Source: Desulfobacteraceae bacterium (GTDB lineage: Bacteria; Desulfobacterota; Desulfobacteria; Desulfobacterales; Desulfosalsimonadaceae). Taken from it: a DNA stretch of 64,000 nucleotides. Every line of letters begins with the position of its first letter. Position 1 is the first letter of the stretch. The notes under the pieces were generated by a model. That model ran no database searches, had not been told where the DNA came from, and saw only the letters and a program-made list of their open reading frames with translations. The translations under genes and the position numbers were made by a program. Positions 43,591 to 52,284 of this stretch are shown here, piece after piece. Location: contig JAABSH010000001.1 in the NCBI GenBank assembly GCA_011390465.1, forward strand, positions 1 to 64,000. The letters run 5' to 3'.

Positions 43591-45693
43591 ATGCCGAACA
43601 ATACTGAAACCGGGCAAAATGCCTTTCTGGAAACTCCCGAGGTTCAAAAAGTTATCACCCCGTTTACCACGGATTATCATGAACGGTTGAATTTCAAACC
43701 ACCGGCCTGCGATGCATTTAACGCCCAGGCCACCCGGCTTGCGGTGGATCCCCAGTTTGAATTTTATATCCATTCCGCGGCAAAAGACGCCCTGCCCCAT
43801 ATTATCGGCAATAAAGTCCAGCGGGTCATGCCGGAGGACACACCGGATGATGCGTTTAAAAAAGAATTTGCCAAAAAACGCACCATTGGCATTGTTTTTT
43901 CCGGCGGCCCGGCTCCGGGCGGCCATAATGTGATTGCCGGCCTTTTTGACGCCATGAAAAAAGCCAACCCGGAAAACCGTCTGCTGGGATTTATTTTAGG
44001 CCCTGACGGCATCCTTGAAAACGATGTGGTGGAACTGAACCAGGAAATTATCGATGCCCACAGAAATCTGGGCGGGTTTTCCATGATCAAAACCGGCCGC
44101 ACCAAAATCGACTCCAAAGATAAAATGACCCTGGCCCGGGAAAACTGCAAAAAGCTGGGCCTGGATGCCATTGTGGTGGTGGGCGGCGACGATTCCAACA
44201 CCAATGCCGCGTTTCTGGCCCAGGAACTTTTCGACGACCATATTCAGGTGATCGGCGTGCCCAAAACCATTGACGGGGACATTCAGGTAAAAGACAAAAA
44301 CAACCACATTCTGTGCGCCATGTCTTTCGGGTTTCACACGGCGGCCAGATCTTTTGCCTCCAACATCAGCAATCTGTGCACGGATTGCAGCTCAGACGTA
44401 AAATACTGGCATGTATGCAAAGTCATGGGCCGGGTGGCCAGCCATCTGGCCCTTGAAGTGGCCCTTCAGGTCCATCCGAACCTTTGCATGATCGGCGAAG
44501 AAATGGCGGATTATATTGATTCGGAACGTATCAAAAAAGCAGAAGCCGAGGGCACCACGGATTATACCGCCTACGGCATGACCCTGCGCCATCTTTCCCG
44601 GGTGATCTGCAATGCCATTGTCCGGCGGGCGGAAGCGGGAAAAAATTACGGCGTCATTGTCATTCCCGAGGGACTTCTGGAGTTTATCAATGAAATCCAG
44701 GTTTTTATCATAAAACTCAACACCATCATCGCGGACTACAACCAGACCCATGACACGGATTTTCATTCAGATTTCATCACGCTGGACGAGAAACTGGATT
44801 ATCTCCGGCGCCTGGCCCGCTATTCCCGGGAGCATTCGGCTTTCACCATCTGGAACACCAGAGATGACGACCTTTTCAGCGACATTCCGGCCTTTTTCCA
44901 GGAAGGCCTGCTCACGGAACGGGACAGCCACGGCAATTTTCAGTTTTCCCAGGTGGAAACCGAAAAAGTGGTGATGGGACTGGTAAAAGATTATCTTAAA
45001 ATCCGGCAGGAGCAGGGGCGCTATAAAATCGGCCTCAAGCCGGAATGGTACCGAAAAACCCTGAAGCGGGAAGGATTTGATCCGGATTATTACGGCCCGG
45101 TTCTGTTCAAGAACTATCAGAGCGATGATCCCTATCTTTTGGCAAAAGATTCCCTGATTTCCATCAAAACCCTGAACCAGGAACTGGTGCGCTGCAAGGT
45201 CATCGGCAAAAATGATGATATTCCGCCGGTGATCCTGCGGATTTTCAAGGCAACAGTGCCGAAATTCAAAACCCAGGTGCATTTCTACGGATATGACGGC
45301 CGGGGCAATGATCCCACCTGGTTTGACTCCACCTACACCTACAATCTGGGACTGACGGTATTTTCCCTGATTGCCGCGGGCGCCACCGGCCAGATGGCGG
45401 CCATTCAAAATCTTGAAAAAGATTTTGAAAACTGGGAACCCATCGGCATTCCCATTGCCCCGCTCATGCACCTGGAAGAAAGAAAAGGAAAACTGGCCCT
45501 TGTGATTGAACGCACTGTGGTGGATCTTGATTCCCCGGCGTTCAAAGCAGTGGAAGCCATTCGGGACAAATGGCTGGCCGCGGAACCCGGACCGGATCAG
45601 TACCGGTTTCCCGGCCCCATCCGGTTTTCCGGCGGCAGCGTGGACAGCAAACCCCTGACACTGACACTGAACAATCTGGGCGTTGAAAAATAA
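43591..45693 (+). CDS. pfp: Diphosphate--fructose-6-phosphate 1-phosphotransferase
   Basis: This enzyme reversibly phosphorylates fructose 6-phosphate using pyrophosphate instead of ATP. The start at MPNNTETGQN is chosen because CAGGAG lies 9 nt upstream; 700 residues, longer than the 550-residue plant-type beta subunit. GGPAPGGHN, GGDDSNTNAA and PKTIDGDI are the substrate motifs; the second Asp in GGDDS and the Lys in PKTIDGD are the residues that mark PPi- rather than ATP-dependent enzymes. Reversibility fits a gluconeogenic, autotrophic or fatty-acid-using organism. A bidirectional terminator follows. Confidence 0.93.
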   Translation: MPNNTETGQNAFLETPEVQKVITPFTTDYHERLNFKPPACDAFNAQATRLAVDPQFEFYIHSAAKDALPHIIGNKVQRVMPEDTPDDAFKKEFAKKRTIGIVFSGGPAPGGHNVIAGLFDAMKKANPENRLLGFILGPDGILENDVVELNQEIIDAHRNLGGFSMIKTGRTKIDSKDKMTLARENCKKLGLDAIVVVGGDDSNTNAAFLAQELFDDHIQVIGVPKTIDGDIQVKDKNNHILCAMSFGFHTAARSFASNISNLCTDCSSDVKYWHVCKVMGRVASHLALEVALQVHPNLCMIGEEMADYIDSERIKKAEAEGTTDYTAYGMTLRHLSRVICNAIVRRAEAGKNYGVIVIPEGLLEFINEIQVFIIKLNTIIADYNQTHDTDFHSDFITLDEKLDYLRRLARYSREHSAFTIWNTRDDDLFSDIPAFFQEGLLTERDSHGNFQFSQVETEKVVMGLVKDYLKIRQEQGRYKIGLKPEWYRKTLKREGFDPDYYGPVLFKNYQSDDPYLLAKDSLISIKTLNQELVRCKVIGKNDDIPPVILRIFKATVPKFKTQVHFYGYDGRGNDPTWFDSTYTYNLGLTVFSLIAAGATGQMAAIQNLEKDFENWEPIGIPIAPLMHLEERKGKLALVIERTVVDLDSPAFKAVEAIRDKWLAAEPGPDQYRFPGPIRFSGGSVDSKPLTLTLNNLGVEK

Positions 45694-45697
45694 GGGT

Positions 45698-45753
45698 TTC
45701 TGCTTAGCCGGTTCGCTCAAACTCAGCCATCGATACCGATAAAAACACGGCCG
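45698..45753. repeat. Short copy of the dispersed intergenic repeat
   Basis: CTGCTTAGCCGGTTCGCTCA and, after ATCGATA, CCGATAAAAACACGGC match the flanks of the element at 20222-20335. This copy lacks the hexamer expansion. It lies right after the stop of the phosphofructokinase gene. Confidence 0.75.
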
Positions 45754-45814
45754 ATTGAGTTAATCAGAGGAAAGTCAAAGTAAAATTTTCTTTCCCCCCC
45801 CATCATCAGAAAAC

Positions 45815-45859
45815 AAAAACCCCGTCTGCCGGATGCAAATCCGGCAGACGGGGTTTTTT
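45815..45859. terminator. Bidirectional terminator between pfp and mrp
   Basis: AAAACCCCGTCTGCCGGAT and its complement form a stem of about 19 bp around a GCAA-type loop, with A and T runs outside. The genes on both sides point toward it, so it would serve both. Confidence 0.9.
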
Positions 45860-45881
45860 ATACCCGTTATAGACGGTATCT

Positions 45882-46724
45882 TTACATATTCAGCTTTTTC
45901 ACAATATTGTCCACTACCGCGGAAAATGCAAGCGCTGCCCGTGAATCCGGACTTTCTTCCACAAACGACCGGCCCGCGTCTCCGGCCTGCACAATTTTCG
46001 GATCAAAGGGAATTTTGCCCAGAAAACCGATGTTAAAGCGGGTTGCGGTGGTTTCGCCGCCGCCGGAGCCGAATAAATCCGCGGTTTTGCCGCAATGGGG
46101 ACAAACATAACCGCTCATGTTTTCAATGATACCGACAATATCCTTATTGATCTTGACGCAAAAATTGATGGATTTCCGCACATCAGACAAGGCCACTTCC
46201 TGGGGCGTGGTAACGATAATGGCTTTTGCATCGGGAATGGTCTGGGCCACGCTCAGGGGTTCATCCCCTGTACCCGGCGGAGAATCCACAATGAGAAAAT
46301 CCAGCTCGCCCCAGTCAATATCAGTGATAAACTGATTTATGGCTGAATGTTTGAGGGGGCCGCGCCAGATGACGGCATCATCTTTATTGGGCATAAAACA
46401 TTCCATGGAAATCGCCTTGAGATTTTCCGAATAAATCATGGGCTCCAGCTTGGAGCCCTGGGATGCCATTACTTCCCCTTTTAATCCCAGCATCCGGGGC
46501 ACATCCGGGCCGTGCAGATCCACATCCATGATGCCGACCTTGTATCCTTTTTTGGCCAGGGCCAGGGAAAGATTGACGGACACACTGCTTTTGCCCACCC
46601 CCCCTTTGCCGCTCATGACAAGCAGTTTGTTTTTTATTTTTGATAACGCATTCTTCACTTCCGCGGCCTGCTTTTGCTTTGCCGCATCCTGAGAAGGGCA
46701 GGAACCTGACTGAGAATTTTCCAT
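45882..46724 (-). CDS. mrp: Mrp/NBP35-family iron-sulfur carrier ATPase
   Basis: This 280-residue P-loop protein (ApbC/Mrp) is thought to carry [4Fe-4S] clusters to apoproteins. The deviant Walker A GKGGVGKSS lies near 40-48, DVDLHGPDVPRMLG near 72-85 and the DSPPGTGDE segment near 152-160. A CPHCG motif near 207 supplies the two cysteines that hold the bridging cluster. The gene is preceded by the UPF0251 gene on the same strand, a pairing also seen in archaea and other anaerobes. Confidence 0.92.
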   Translation of the reverse strand: MENSQSGSCPSQDAAKQKQAAEVKNALSKIKNKLLVMSGKGGVGKSSVSVNLSLALAKKGYKVGIMDVDLHGPDVPRMLGLKGEVMASQGSKLEPMIYSENLKAISMECFMPNKDDAVIWRGPLKHSAINQFITDIDWGELDFLIVDSPPGTGDEPLSVAQTIPDAKAIIVTTPQEVALSDVRKSINFCVKINKDIVGIIENMSGYVCPHCGKTADLFGSGGGETTATRFNIGFLGKIPFDPKIVQAGDAGRSFVEESPDSRAALAFSAVVDNIVKKLNM

Positions 46725-46857
46725 ACTATATCTCCTTACTGTAAATATAAAATCAAAACCGTTAAACTATCATAACCCTTTTATTACACTGGTAAATGCT
46801 CTATGCGCAGGCGGCGATTCGCTTTCAGCCGCCCGTTCGCCTCGCTTTTTCGGGATC

Positions 46858-47274
46858 TTATTTGCCGCTTACCCGGAAAACACCGGGATGCCGGCACGAC
46901 GGGCAGGCCCGCGGCCTTCCCGTGCCCGGATCTTCATGCCATTCATATTCGCAGTTTTCACAGGCAAAAAGCCGTTCCGTAGAACTGATTTCATAATTGC
47001 CGCCTTCCACGTTAATGGCTTTGCCGTTGATCAGGGCATCTGCCACGATCCGCCGGGCATGCTCAATAATTCTGCCGAATGTGGCTCTGGAAACCCCCAT
47101 CATCTGGCCCGCCTCTTCATGGGACAGCCCTTCCAGATCCGCCAGGCGCAATGATTCGCGCTCATCAATGGTCAGCCGGATTTCTTCCAGCTCAAGCATT
47201 GGAATACCCCTGGGCTTAAAATAACAGACTCCGGGGTTGTAAGCGACAAAACGTTTTTTATGCGGTCTCCCCAT
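46858..47274 (-). CDS. UPF0251 (DUF134) helix-turn-helix protein with zinc-ribbon tail
   Basis: This 138-residue protein begins MGRPHKKRFVAYNPGVCYFKPRG, the UPF0251 signature, followed by a sigma-70-region-4-like HTH (LADLEGLSHEEAGQMMGVSRATFGRIIEHARRIVADAL, about 44-80). The C-terminus adds CENCEYEWHEDPGTGRPRACPSC, a rubredoxin/zinc-ribbon-like pair of CxxC motifs. Function is not established; a DNA-binding regulator is likely. It stands directly upstream of mrp. Confidence 0.88.
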   Translation of the reverse strand: MGRPHKKRFVAYNPGVCYFKPRGIPMLELEEIRLTIDERESLRLADLEGLSHEEAGQMMGVSRATFGRIIEHARRIVADALINGKAINVEGGNYEISSTERLFACENCEYEWHEDPGTGRPRACPSCRHPGVFRVSGK

Positions 47275-47390
47275 ATCCCACCTTTAATTTTGAGCATATT
47301 CTCAAAGTATTAAAATTAATCTCTCCCCCGGACCTTGTCAAGTTCATTCTGAACAATTCCCAACCCGACAGGATCTGTTAATCCAGAGGC

Positions 47391-48689
47391 TCAAACACAC
47401 CGTACTTTCACGGAACCGGCATGGGCACCCAGGCCTTCCACATTGGCAAGACACATCACACCGCCGGCTTCCCGGTCAAAAGCAGATTTTGAATAATGCA
47501 GCAGACTGGTCTGCTTCATAAACGTATCCACGGACAATGCAGAAGAAAACCGGGCAGTTCCGGCAGTGGGCAGCACATGATTCGGCCCGGCCGCGTAATC
47601 GCCCACCGGCTCCGGCGTATACGCGCCCAGAAACACTGCCCCGGCATTCCGGATGCGGTCAACATAATCAAACGGCGATGCCACCATCAGCTCCAGATGT
47701 TCCGGTGCAATCCGGTTGGACAGGTCAATGGCGGTTTCAATATCCGGCACCACCATGATGCATCCAAAGGCTTCAAAAGATTTTTCCGCAATGGGTTTTC
47801 GCGCAAGCTGATCCAGCTGCCGGCGGACGGCACTCAGGGTTTTTTCCGCAACAGCTTCGGATGGGGTAATCAGCACGGAAGAGGACAAAACATCATGCTC
47901 GGCCTGGGACAAAAGATCAGCGGCAATGAATTCAGGATTGGCCTGCTCATCGGCAATAACAAGAATTTCACTGGGGCCGGCGATCATGTCGATGCCCACG
48001 GTGCCGGCGACCATTTTTTTGGCAAGGGTCACATAAATGTTTCCCGGCCCTACGATCACATCCACCTTTTTAATGGTTTCCGTGCCATAGGCCAGGGCAG
48101 CCACGGCCCAGGCACTGCCGGCCTTGTAAATAATATCCACGCCGACATTTTTTGCCGCCACCAGAAGGTGCGGATTCACTGTTCCTTCTTTTGTGGGCGG
48201 GGTCACCATGGCAATGTGCGGCACGCCGGCGATTTTCGCGGGGATCACGCCCATGAGCACCGATGACACCAGGGGCGTCATCCCGCCTTTGGCACCTGGC
48301 ACATAAACACCGGCCGCATCCACGGCATTGACCAGCTGGCCCAGCATCACACCGGGACGGGGGGTGGTAATCCAGGAATTCCGAAGCTGTCGTTGATGAA
48401 AATCCCGAATCTGTTCCGCGGAACACGCCAGCGCTTTTCTAAATTCGCTGTCAACCTGGCTTTCCGCGGCATCCATCTCCGCATCCGACACCCTTAAATC
48501 CGAAGCCGCCAGGGACGGCGCATCAAAACGGCGGGTATACGCCAGCACGGCATCATCGCCCCGGGCTTTGACATCCGCCAGAATTTCAGATACCGCTGTC
48601 ACATCCTCCTGCCTGAAATCCAGCCCCCTTGCGGTAATGGCAGATATGCAGGCTTCTGCCGCTGAAGAGGGATAACGCATTATTTTCAT
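47391..48689 (-). CDS. hisD: Histidinol dehydrogenase
   Basis: HisD oxidises L-histidinol to L-histidine in two NAD+-dependent steps and needs zinc. The 432 residues are typical. VDAAGVYVPGAKGGMTPLVSSVLMGVIPAKIAGV, GPGNIYVTLAKK, DMIAGPSEILVIAD and the QAEHD zinc/catalytic motif are visible, together with the C-terminal GPNHVLPT segment. It is a single gene on its strand, divergent from serC. Confidence 0.96.
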   Translation of the reverse strand: MKIMRYPSSAAEACISAITARGLDFRQEDVTAVSEILADVKARGDDAVLAYTRRFDAPSLAASDLRVSDAEMDAAESQVDSEFRKALACSAEQIRDFHQRQLRNSWITTPRPGVMLGQLVNAVDAAGVYVPGAKGGMTPLVSSVLMGVIPAKIAGVPHIAMVTPPTKEGTVNPHLLVAAKNVGVDIIYKAGSAWAVAALAYGTETIKKVDVIVGPGNIYVTLAKKMVAGTVGIDMIAGPSEILVIADEQANPEFIAADLLSQAEHDVLSSSVLITPSEAVAEKTLSAVRRQLDQLARKPIAEKSFEAFGCIMVVPDIETAIDLSNRIAPEHLELMVASPFDYVDRIRNAGAVFLGAYTPEPVGDYAAGPNHVLPTAGTARFSSALSVDTFMKQTSLLHYSKSAFDREAGGVMCLANVEGLGAHAGSVKVRCV

Positions 48690-48818
48690 TTTAATTTCCT
48701 GGTAAAAAAGATTCTGTGTAAATTTATTTTTATTTATGCTAATCTTTACAGGATGTCAACGATTCCCTATGAAGTTGTTTTTTATCTGTATTTATATGGT
48801 GTTATTAGGAGGAGAGAA

Positions 48819-49907
48819 ATGTCTGACAACCGAATTTATAATTTCAATGCCGGCCCGGCCACGCTGCCCCTGCCGGTCTTGGAAGAAATCCAGGAATCTT
48901 TTTTAAATTACAAATCCAGCGGCATGTCCATCACGGAAATCAGCCACCGGTCGTCCTGGTTTGATGAGGTGATCAATGACGCCGTCGCAAGGACCCGGCG
49001 GCTTCTGGGCCTGAGCGATCACTATCAGGTGCTCTTTATCCAGGGCGGCGCGTCCATGCAGTTTGCCATGGTGCCCATGAACTTTTTAGGAGACGGGGAC
49101 ACTGCGGATTACGTCAACACCGGCACCTGGTCCACCAAAGCCATCAAGGAAGCCAAGCTCCTGGGCAAATCCCATAATGTGGTGGCTTCTTCTGAAGACC
49201 GGAATTTTGCCTATATTCCAAAAAATATTTCCTTCAGCAAAGACGCGGTGTATGCCCATATCACCTCCAACAACACCATCAAGGGAACTCAGTGGGCGGA
49301 TTTTCCCGACACCGGCGACGTCCCCATTATTTCCGATATGTCTTCGGATTTTATGTGCCGGCCCCTGGAAATGAAAAAATTCGGCATGATTTATGCCGGG
49401 GCCCAGAAAAATATCGGTCCGGCCGGGGTCTGCATGGTCATCGTCCGGGAGGATCTGCTGGCGCGATGCCCGGACATCTTGCCGTCCATGCTGAATTACA
49501 AAACATTTGCGGATAAAAATTCCATGTACAACACGCCGCCGTGTTTTTCCATTTACTGTATTCAGCTGGTCCTCAAATGGCTGGAGGAAACCATCGGCGG
49601 CCTTGGGGCCATGGAAACAATCAACCGGGAAAAAGCCGCACTGCTCTATGATTTCATGGACAATACGGATTTTTACAATGCCACCGCCGACAAAGACAGC
49701 CGGTCCCTGATGAACGTCACCTTCCGCCTGCCCAGCGAGGAGCTTGAAAAACAATGCATCAAAGAAGCCACGGAAAACGGCATGGGCGGATTAAAAGGGC
49801 ACCGGTCCGTGGGCGGCTGCCGGGCATCCATCTACAATGCCATGCCCGTTGACGGCGTCAAGGCCCTGGTGGCGTTTATGAAAGCATTTGAAAAGAAAAA
49901 CGGCTGA
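48819..49907 (+). CDS. serC: Phosphoserine aminotransferase
   Basis: SerC transaminates 3-phosphohydroxypyruvate to phosphoserine in serine synthesis. The start MSDNRIYNFNAGPATLP is supported by AGGAGGAGA 6 nt upstream; the longer frame adds 22 hydrophobic residues that overlap the promoter region. That gives 362 residues. The N-terminal FNAGPATLP, SHRSSWF, GGASMQFAM and the PLP-lysine region GAQKNIGPAG are all present. A terminator hairpin follows at 49946. Confidence 0.96.
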   Translation: MSDNRIYNFNAGPATLPLPVLEEIQESFLNYKSSGMSITEISHRSSWFDEVINDAVARTRRLLGLSDHYQVLFIQGGASMQFAMVPMNFLGDGDTADYVNTGTWSTKAIKEAKLLGKSHNVVASSEDRNFAYIPKNISFSKDAVYAHITSNNTIKGTQWADFPDTGDVPIISDMSSDFMCRPLEMKKFGMIYAGAQKNIGPAGVCMVIVREDLLARCPDILPSMLNYKTFADKNSMYNTPPCFSIYCIQLVLKWLEETIGGLGAMETINREKAALLYDFMDNTDFYNATADKDSRSLMNVTFRLPSEELEKQCIKEATENGMGGLKGHRSVGGCRASIYNAMPVDGVKALVAFMKAFEKKNG

Positions 49908-49945
49908 CAGCCGGCTGGACAGATTTCAATTTGATAGATTTTCAT

Positions 49946-49977
49946 AAAAAAAGCCGCTCTCAAGGGCGGCTTTTTTT
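49946..49977 (+). terminator. Intrinsic terminator after serC
   Basis: AAAAAAGCCGC and GCGGCTTTTTT pair around TCTCAAGG, with a run of seven T downstream, about 40 nt after the serC stop. Confidence 0.9.
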
Positions 49978-50041
49978 ATGATCCACTTTTTTTATAATCT
50001 ACCCGGTGTGCTTCTGCGGTTTGATACAAATCAGACATACA

Positions 50042-50944
50042 ATGCATCAGCAACGCAATAAAAAATCCATTCTCACTGTTTATGTCGGCCTGGCAGCCAA
50101 TTTTTTTCTGGCAGCCGTGAAAACCGGTATCGGCATTGTCGGACACAGCCCGGCGCTGTTGGCAGACGGCATCAATTCCACTTCAGATGTGGCTTACGGC
50201 ATTGTGGTGGGAGTTTTTATGAAACTGTCCAGCAAACCGCCGGATGATGAGCACCCCTATGGCCACGCGCAGATGGAGAGCATTGCCGCGGTTGTGGTAG
50301 GGGCATTTGTCATTACCACGGCCATTGCCATTTTCTGGCATTCCCTTATCAGCGTATACCAGCTCTATTTTGACAAAAAAATCAGCAGCGGAGCGTCTCT
50401 GGCTGCTCTGTATGTCGCTGCTTTTACAGTGGGCCTGAAAATTCTGCTCACCCTTTGGACCTTTGCCATTGGCCGTGAAACAAAAAATACAGCAGTACAG
50501 GCCCTGGGGTATGATCACCGAAACGATATTTTTTCCGCGCTGGCAGCAACTTTGGGTATTTTTTTCGGCCGGCTCGGATATCCCTGGATCGATCCCCTGG
50601 CCGGGGCACTGGTTTCCCTGATTATTCTGCACACCGGCATTGAAATCATCCGCGACTCCTCCTCCGACTTAATGGACACGCTGCCGGGAATGCACCTGGC
50701 CACTCAGATTAAAAATTATGTCATGCCGATTCCGGGAATTCGGGATATTAAGGAAATTCATGCCCACCGGTTCGGGCCCTATCTGGTGGTAAACATCAAA
50801 ATCTGCATAAACGGCAGTCTTACGATTTTTGAAGCAGATAAAATTGCCTGCCAAGTGGAACAGAAATTAATGACGCATATTGATTTTATGCGAAAAGTCC
50901 ATGTGCAGTATCACCCGGAAATCTGGTGCGCGCCTGAAGCATAA
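50042..50944 (+). CDS. Cation diffusion facilitator family transporter
   Basis: This 300-residue inner-membrane protein exports divalent cations such as zinc, iron or manganese against protons. Six hydrophobic segments lie within residues 10-215; the LLADGINSTSDVAYG segment (about 39-53) and DHRNDIFSALAA (about 158-169) carry the two HxxxD/DxxxD-type metal-site residues of the family. The C-terminal cytosolic domain (about 220-300) ends the protein. The start at MHQQRNK is chosen on length; a GTG lies 12 codons upstream and no clear Shine-Dalgarno supports either. The metal is not certain. Confidence 0.88.
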   Translation: MHQQRNKKSILTVYVGLAANFFLAAVKTGIGIVGHSPALLADGINSTSDVAYGIVVGVFMKLSSKPPDDEHPYGHAQMESIAAVVVGAFVITTAIAIFWHSLISVYQLYFDKKISSGASLAALYVAAFTVGLKILLTLWTFAIGRETKNTAVQALGYDHRNDIFSALAATLGIFFGRLGYPWIDPLAGALVSLIILHTGIEIIRDSSSDLMDTLPGMHLATQIKNYVMPIPGIRDIKEIHAHRFGPYLVVNIKICINGSLTIFEADKIACQVEQKLMTHIDFMRKVHVQYHPEIWCAPEA

Positions 50945-50978
50945 CCCTGCAAACGGATTGCAAAAAAAATTGCCCAAT

Positions 50979-51010
50979 AAAAAAGGCCGCTCAAATGAGC
51001 GGCCTTTTTT
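50979..51010. terminator. Bidirectional terminator between the CDF gene and fadA
   Basis: AAAAAAGGCCGCTCA and TGAGCGGCCTTTTTT form a 15-bp perfect stem with an AA loop region. It ends the plus-strand CDF transcript and the minus-strand beta-oxidation operon. Confidence 0.9.
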
Positions 51011-51038
51011 AATTATTTAATTTTCTCAAAAGAAAAAA

Positions 51039-52247
51039 TTAGTCACACAATTCAAACAATGCCGCAGCTCCCATGCCGCCGCCGATACACATGGACTCAA
51101 CCGCGTATTTGGCGCCGCGTTCCTGCATCTGGGTCACGATCTGAGCGCAGAGTTTGGCACCGGTGCATCCCAGGGGATGACCAAGGGCGATGGCACCGCC
51201 ATTGACATTGATAATGCGTTTGTCACTGGTGGATTCCCACAGCTCTCTTTTGTCATAAAGCCCCAATGTCTGCATGGCGTAGATACACTGGGAGGCAAAG
51301 GCTTCATTGAGTTCCCAGAGGTTGATATCTTCCACTTTCATTCCCGTCATTTTCAGCAGCTTGGGCACCGCGTGAGCAGGACCAACGCCCATTTCATCTG
51401 CCCGACAGCCGGCCACGGTATAGGCAACCAGTTTGGCAATGGGTTTAAGGTCAAACTTTTTCACGGCTTCTTCACTCATGACCATACTGACGGCGGCACC
51501 GTCCGTGGTCTGGGAAGAATTCCCCGCCGTAACCGAACCATTGGCCGCAAACACCGCCCGCAGTTTGGCCAGACCTTCCATGGTGGTGCTTTCACGGATA
51601 CCGTCATCAAAATCCTGAATAAACGTTTGTTTTTCATAAATACCATTTTTTTCGACGTATTTGACGGCTTCCGTGGGAACGATTTCCTTGTAGAGTTTTT
51701 TGGCCTTTGCGTTTGAGGCCTTCATCTGTGAATGATAACCAAATTCATCCTGCATTTCACGGGTGATTTTATAACGGTTGGCAACGTTTTCCGCGGTGAT
51801 GCCCATGGAAACATACACATCCGGGTTTTCTTTGGACCATTCGGGATGAGGGCGCGGCATATTGCCGCCCATGGGAACAATCGACATGGACTCCACACCG
51901 CCGCCGATGGCCACATCAGACCATCCGGATTTAACGCGCATGGCCTGAAGGGCGATGCCTTCCAGCCCGGAGGCACAGAACCGGTTTACCGTGGCACCGC
52001 AGGTTTCATCCGGAAATTTGGCCATCTGGGCAATGACCCGGCCAATATTAAGGCCTTGTTCGGCTTCGGGAAACGCGCAGCCAATCATCAAATCTTCAAC
52101 ATCTTTTTTTTCCACACCCGGTGTTCTTGCCATCAGCTCATTGATCGCCTGAAGCAGCAAATCTTCCGGCCGCGTCTGGGCAAATGCGCCTTTTCCTCTG
52201 CGGCAACCGGGAGTCCTGACTGAACTTACAATATATGCTTCTCTCAT
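51039..52247 (-). CDS. fadA: Acetyl-CoA C-acyltransferase (thiolase)
   Basis: This enzyme cleaves 3-ketoacyl-CoA with CoA in fatty-acid beta-oxidation. The 402 residues have the acyl-accepting Cys in NRFCASGLEGIA (about 90), the GGAIALGHPLGCTGA His region and the second catalytic Cys in CIGGGMGAA near the C-terminus. It lies 37 nt downstream of the fadB-type gene, so the two probably form a multienzyme complex. The pair suits an organism oxidising long-chain fatty acids, or syntrophic beta-oxidation in reverse. Confidence 0.93.
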   Translation of the reverse strand: MREAYIVSSVRTPGCRRGKGAFAQTRPEDLLLQAINELMARTPGVEKKDVEDLMIGCAFPEAEQGLNIGRVIAQMAKFPDETCGATVNRFCASGLEGIALQAMRVKSGWSDVAIGGGVESMSIVPMGGNMPRPHPEWSKENPDVYVSMGITAENVANRYKITREMQDEFGYHSQMKASNAKAKKLYKEIVPTEAVKYVEKNGIYEKQTFIQDFDDGIRESTTMEGLAKLRAVFAANGSVTAGNSSQTTDGAAVSMVMSEEAVKKFDLKPIAKLVAYTVAGCRADEMGVGPAHAVPKLLKMTGMKVEDINLWELNEAFASQCIYAMQTLGLYDKRELWESTSDKRIINVNGGAIALGHPLGCTGAKLCAQIVTQMQERGAKYAVESMCIGGGMGAAALFELCD

Positions 52248-52284
52248 AGATATTTCCTCCTGGAAGTTTCTATTTTTCTTTTTA

